This document shows positions 61,701 to 64,000 of a stretch of 64,000 nucleotides of DNA, piece by piece; position 1 is the first letter of the stretch; each line of letters opens with the position of its first letter. Source of the stretch: Comamonas piscis (GTDB lineage: Bacteria > Pseudomonadota > Gammaproteobacteria > Burkholderiales > Burkholderiaceae_C); the NCBI RefSeq assembly GCF_014109725.1, contig NZ_CP058554.1:2294001-2358000 (forward strand). Direction: 5' to 3'. A program made the translations under genes and the position numbers. The notes under the pieces are model-generated. The model saw only the letters and a list, made by a program, of their open reading frames with translations. It was not told the DNA's origin and did no database searches.

Positions 61701-61864
61701 CCACATCCGTTCACCGACGCGCGATACGCTCGCTTGTCCGCAGCCAAGCAAAGAATCCGGGTTCAAAATAATCCATGATTGCCTCCCCAGCCTGCTTGTC
61801 GAGGGGGAGTAATTCAGAATAGAAAAATTCTCAAGCGCAAGTATGGTCTTGGGGTTTGGTCTCT

Positions 61865-62986
61865 TCAGCCTGCTGGTGCTTGAGGAGGCTGAAAAGCCGT
61901 GGAAATTCTTGATCTCAAAAGCCGCTGGCGAATGAATTGCTTTAGAGGAAGCTCAATATTCTGAAAGATCCAGTAGCTACTCAGGCAAACCGTTATTAGA
62001 AAAACCACAAAAAATGAAGGTGATTGGACAATGGAAATCCGATCGAGATTGGCGGTATCCATCGCTGTCATTACTGCAATCTGTATGGGTATATGTATTA
62101 GATACGACGCATATGTGAGGTTGCCAACAACATGTCCTGCCTTCCCAAATGACACACCAACTTGTTCGAAGGATGCACACATCCAAATAGAGGCCGGAAA
62201 AATTCCGAAATATACCCAAGACTGGCTCCATTCGCCTTTTAAGTACAAGGCGTATATTACGAGCGCTAATAAGCTGCTGGATAAGAGTGCACACACCAAT
62301 GATGGAAGCAGCCTACCGATGTAGATATGCAGTTGATGCACTGCACCGCCCAGTATGAATAGTAGGGCGCATTGTGAGAAAGCATTTGTAGAGCTTATTC
62401 CCTGGAATGCGACCCAGCTTAAAATAAACCATGCGGTGGCAGTGAGTAAAGTAATTCTTGTGCTTTTTACATAGGCAAAGAAAAGACCGTAAATAATTAT
62501 CTCTACGGACACGGACCAAATAGGGGCATTAAAAGACCAGCCTTTCTGAAGTCCCCAGTGAGAGATCATGAATAGATTCAGTAGGAAATGGTAAAGGTCA
62601 TTGAACGGATAGATCTGATAGTGGCCAAGGATGCGAAAGCTCACAAACTGCAGCACCGCGACCAATAACAGAGTTGCCAAGTGTAGTGGATACAGTCGGC
62701 TAAAACGAGTGACAGCAAATTCTCGGAAGCTTACATCCTGTCTGCCTTGGTAAGCATGAAAAAATACAAAGCCTGATAGGATCCAGAAAAACTGCACACC
62801 GTGACTGCCGTATTCATACAGCCAGCGCAAGTTAGTGAAGAACGGTTGGATGCTCCGATCTTTAAGGCCCACTGCAGCCTGTGGATAGAAGAAATGCTGG
62901 TAGTGCCAAACAAGCACCACTATTGCGGCAATGCCTCGTAAGAAGTCTATATTGGAGATGGAGGCGTGACGAATCGGTGTGCCCAA
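61865..62986 (-). CDS. Acyltransferase-3 family membrane protein
   Basis: 373 residues with about ten transmembrane helices. N-terminal IDFLRGIAAIVVLVWHYQHF carries the R-x-x-A-x-x-V-x-x-x-H signature of OafA-like O-acyltransferases, and WSVSVEIIIYGLFF is the second conserved block. Acylates surface glycans or other acceptors. Stands alone next to the island; chromosome or an older accessory gene. Lower GC than the left-hand housekeeping genes. Confidence 0.88.
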   Translation of the reverse strand: MGTPIRHASISNIDFLRGIAAIVVLVWHYQHFFYPQAAVGLKDRSIQPFFTNLRWLYEYGSHGVQFFWILSGFVFFHAYQGRQDVSFREFAVTRFSRLYPLHLATLLLVAVLQFVSFRILGHYQIYPFNDLYHFLLNLFMISHWGLQKGWSFNAPIWSVSVEIIIYGLFFAYVKSTRITLLTATAWFILSWVAFQGISSTNAFSQCALLFILGGAVHQLHIYIGRLLPSLVCALLSSSLLALVIYALYLKGEWSQSWVYFGIFPASIWMCASFEQVGVSFGKAGHVVGNLTYASYLIHIPIQIAVMTAMDTANLDRISIVQSPSFFVVFLITVCLSSYWIFQNIELPLKQFIRQRLLRSRISTAFQPPQAPAG

Positions 62987-63699
62987 CGAAATACCCTGTA
63001 AAATTAATTTTTAGCGAAAATGTACGCGATAGTTCTGGTCAGCAATGCTTGGAAAACGCTTCAGTTATCTTCTTTTCTTTGAGTGTTTTTTCATTGCTGC
63101 CTCGGTGCCGGTGGTTAAGGTGGCGCCGTGGCCGGGTCATAATTTTCAACAGTAATAAAACGGTAATGCCTCTGGTAAAAACGCTTGGTCTGAGGGGCGT
63201 CAATGTTAGCTTGCTGAACAGTCATTGTTATACCAACCCCTGATCGAACTGTAAGGATAACTTCGCGCGCTGCAAGAAATTGAAAGAGCCTCTTCGGCGC
63301 CATCTCGGCACTGCGGAGGCTCATTTTTCGTCGATAGGTTCAGTGCTCCGCTGCCAATTGAATCCACAGTCTACAGCCATCGTCTCTGTATTAGGGGCCA
63401 ATAGGTTCTAACGGAGGGGATAGGGTGCGCTGGGGCGACATATCGAAAAGTCAAATGGAAATCGACAGCTAACAGCTACCTCGCAACAGGCGTTAAAAAG
63501 CCCTCAGGTGAGGGCCCGTTGGGGGCTGTTCTGGAGCTCACGTGCGTTGCTCACACAACCCAACAAATAATAGATTTGCGGATGAGTCTATGCGCCGGGT
63601 CGCTTTCAGCGAAGCTGCACGCAATACAAAATGCGTTAAGGCGAAGCCACGGCGTATCAGGGGTGTTAACGACTCTTAAGTTGATCAGCGCCACAGGCG
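62987..63699. other. Intergenic region between the acyltransferase and the binding-protein gene
   Basis: No supported gene in about 700 bp. A short hairpin GCCCTC-AGGT-GAGGGC lies at 63490-63505. A 69-codon minus frame at 63115-63324 has no ribosome site and no recognisable sequence. Confidence 0.45.
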
Positions 63700-64000
63700 T
63701 CATTCCAGCCCGATGCTCTGCACAATCGTGCCTTCTTCGGCGAAGGCTTTCTTCGCAAACGCACTGTAATCCTCGGCATTACGGTACTCCAGCCGCACAC
63801 CATAGTTTGCGGCCGCCTGCTGGAAGGCAGGGTCGTCCATGGCGGACTTCACGGCGGCGTCAAGCTTGCGCACAATTTCGGGCGGCAGTCCTTTGGGGCC
63901 GGCAATGCCCAACGGCGATGGCGTCACCACGTCATAGCCCTGCTCACGGAAGGTCGGCACATTGGCGAAGGCGGGAGGGCGCGTTTCTGAGGCAATGGCC
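63700..64000 (-). CDS. Tripartite tricarboxylate transporter substrate-binding protein (C-terminal part)
   Basis: Partial: the frame runs past the right edge of the window. Text VPTFREQGYDVVTPSPLGIA, GPKGLPPEIVRKLDAAVKSA, and YSAFAKKAFAEEGTIVQSIG is the C-terminus of Bug/TctC periplasmic solute-binding proteins, a family greatly expanded in Comamonadaceae and Burkholderiales. Ligand unknown. Supports the taxonomic reading of the window. Confidence 0.9.
   Translation of the reverse strand, partial: AIASETRPPAFANVPTFREQGYDVVTPSPLGIAGPKGLPPEIVRKLDAAVKSAMDDPAFQQAAANYGVRLEYRNAEDYSAFAKKAFAEEGTIVQSIGLE

Overview
The window looks like a chromosomal segment of a Comamonadaceae betaproteobacterium, most likely Comamonas or a close relative. 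The left edge carries a typical housekeeping run: a TPR lipoprotein-like gene, cysS, an AlkA-type glycosylase, accA, tilS, lysC and a tRNA-Ser(GCU) gene. The right edge returns to ordinary chromosome with an acyltransferase and a TctC/Bug-type binding protein.

Between the edges lies one integrated island of about 54.5 kb. A 17-bp sequence from the 3' end of tRNA-Ser (6673-6689) is repeated exactly at 61189-61205. A P4-type integrase (59840-61027) sits just inside the far copy, and the presumed native terminator of the tRNA gene follows it. The island is a mosaic. From left to right it holds: small-ORF genes; an arsenic cassette (arsR, arsC, arsB, arsC2, arsH, arsO); a PHA depolymerase with a ribbon-helix-helix regulator; an IS21-family element with a frameshifted istA; a polysaccharide locus (19.4-30.2 kb); an orphan response regulator; an intact IS66 element; a Crp/KaiC module; a region of about 8 kb full of IS3-family copies, an IS481 element and a family of about 55-residue proteins; two alpha-CTD-like helix-hairpin-helix proteins; a beheaded molybdenum hydroxylase operon with its XdhC and MobA-like maturation genes; Rhs debris holding a NucS-like nuclease; and a satellite-like end (Gp2/YfjJ-like protein, AlpA, integrase).

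The most coherent functional unit is the polysaccharide locus. It contains a second GlmM, a non-hydrolysing UDP-GlcNAc 2-epimerase, a processive GT2 synthase, a bactofilin-like protein fused to a periplasmic toroid-like domain, a YaiO-type outer-membrane barrel, a polytopic membrane protein and a large polysaccharide-deacetylase-like protein, and it closes with a strong terminator. I infer a synthase-dependent aminosugar exopolymer, possibly ManNAc-based, in an arrangement I do not recognise as a named system. A degenerate copy of the glmM 5' end lies inside the locus, so it has rearranged.

The second unusual system is a set of five small genes (54-58 codons of product) that share an invariant 5' element. 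Its 13-nt inverted repeat AGACCGGAGGTCT contains the Shine-Dalgarno sequence and lies directly in front of the start codon. Three copies also share a longer leader of about 60 nt, and two neighbouring copies form a 470-bp tandem duplication. Function is unknown.
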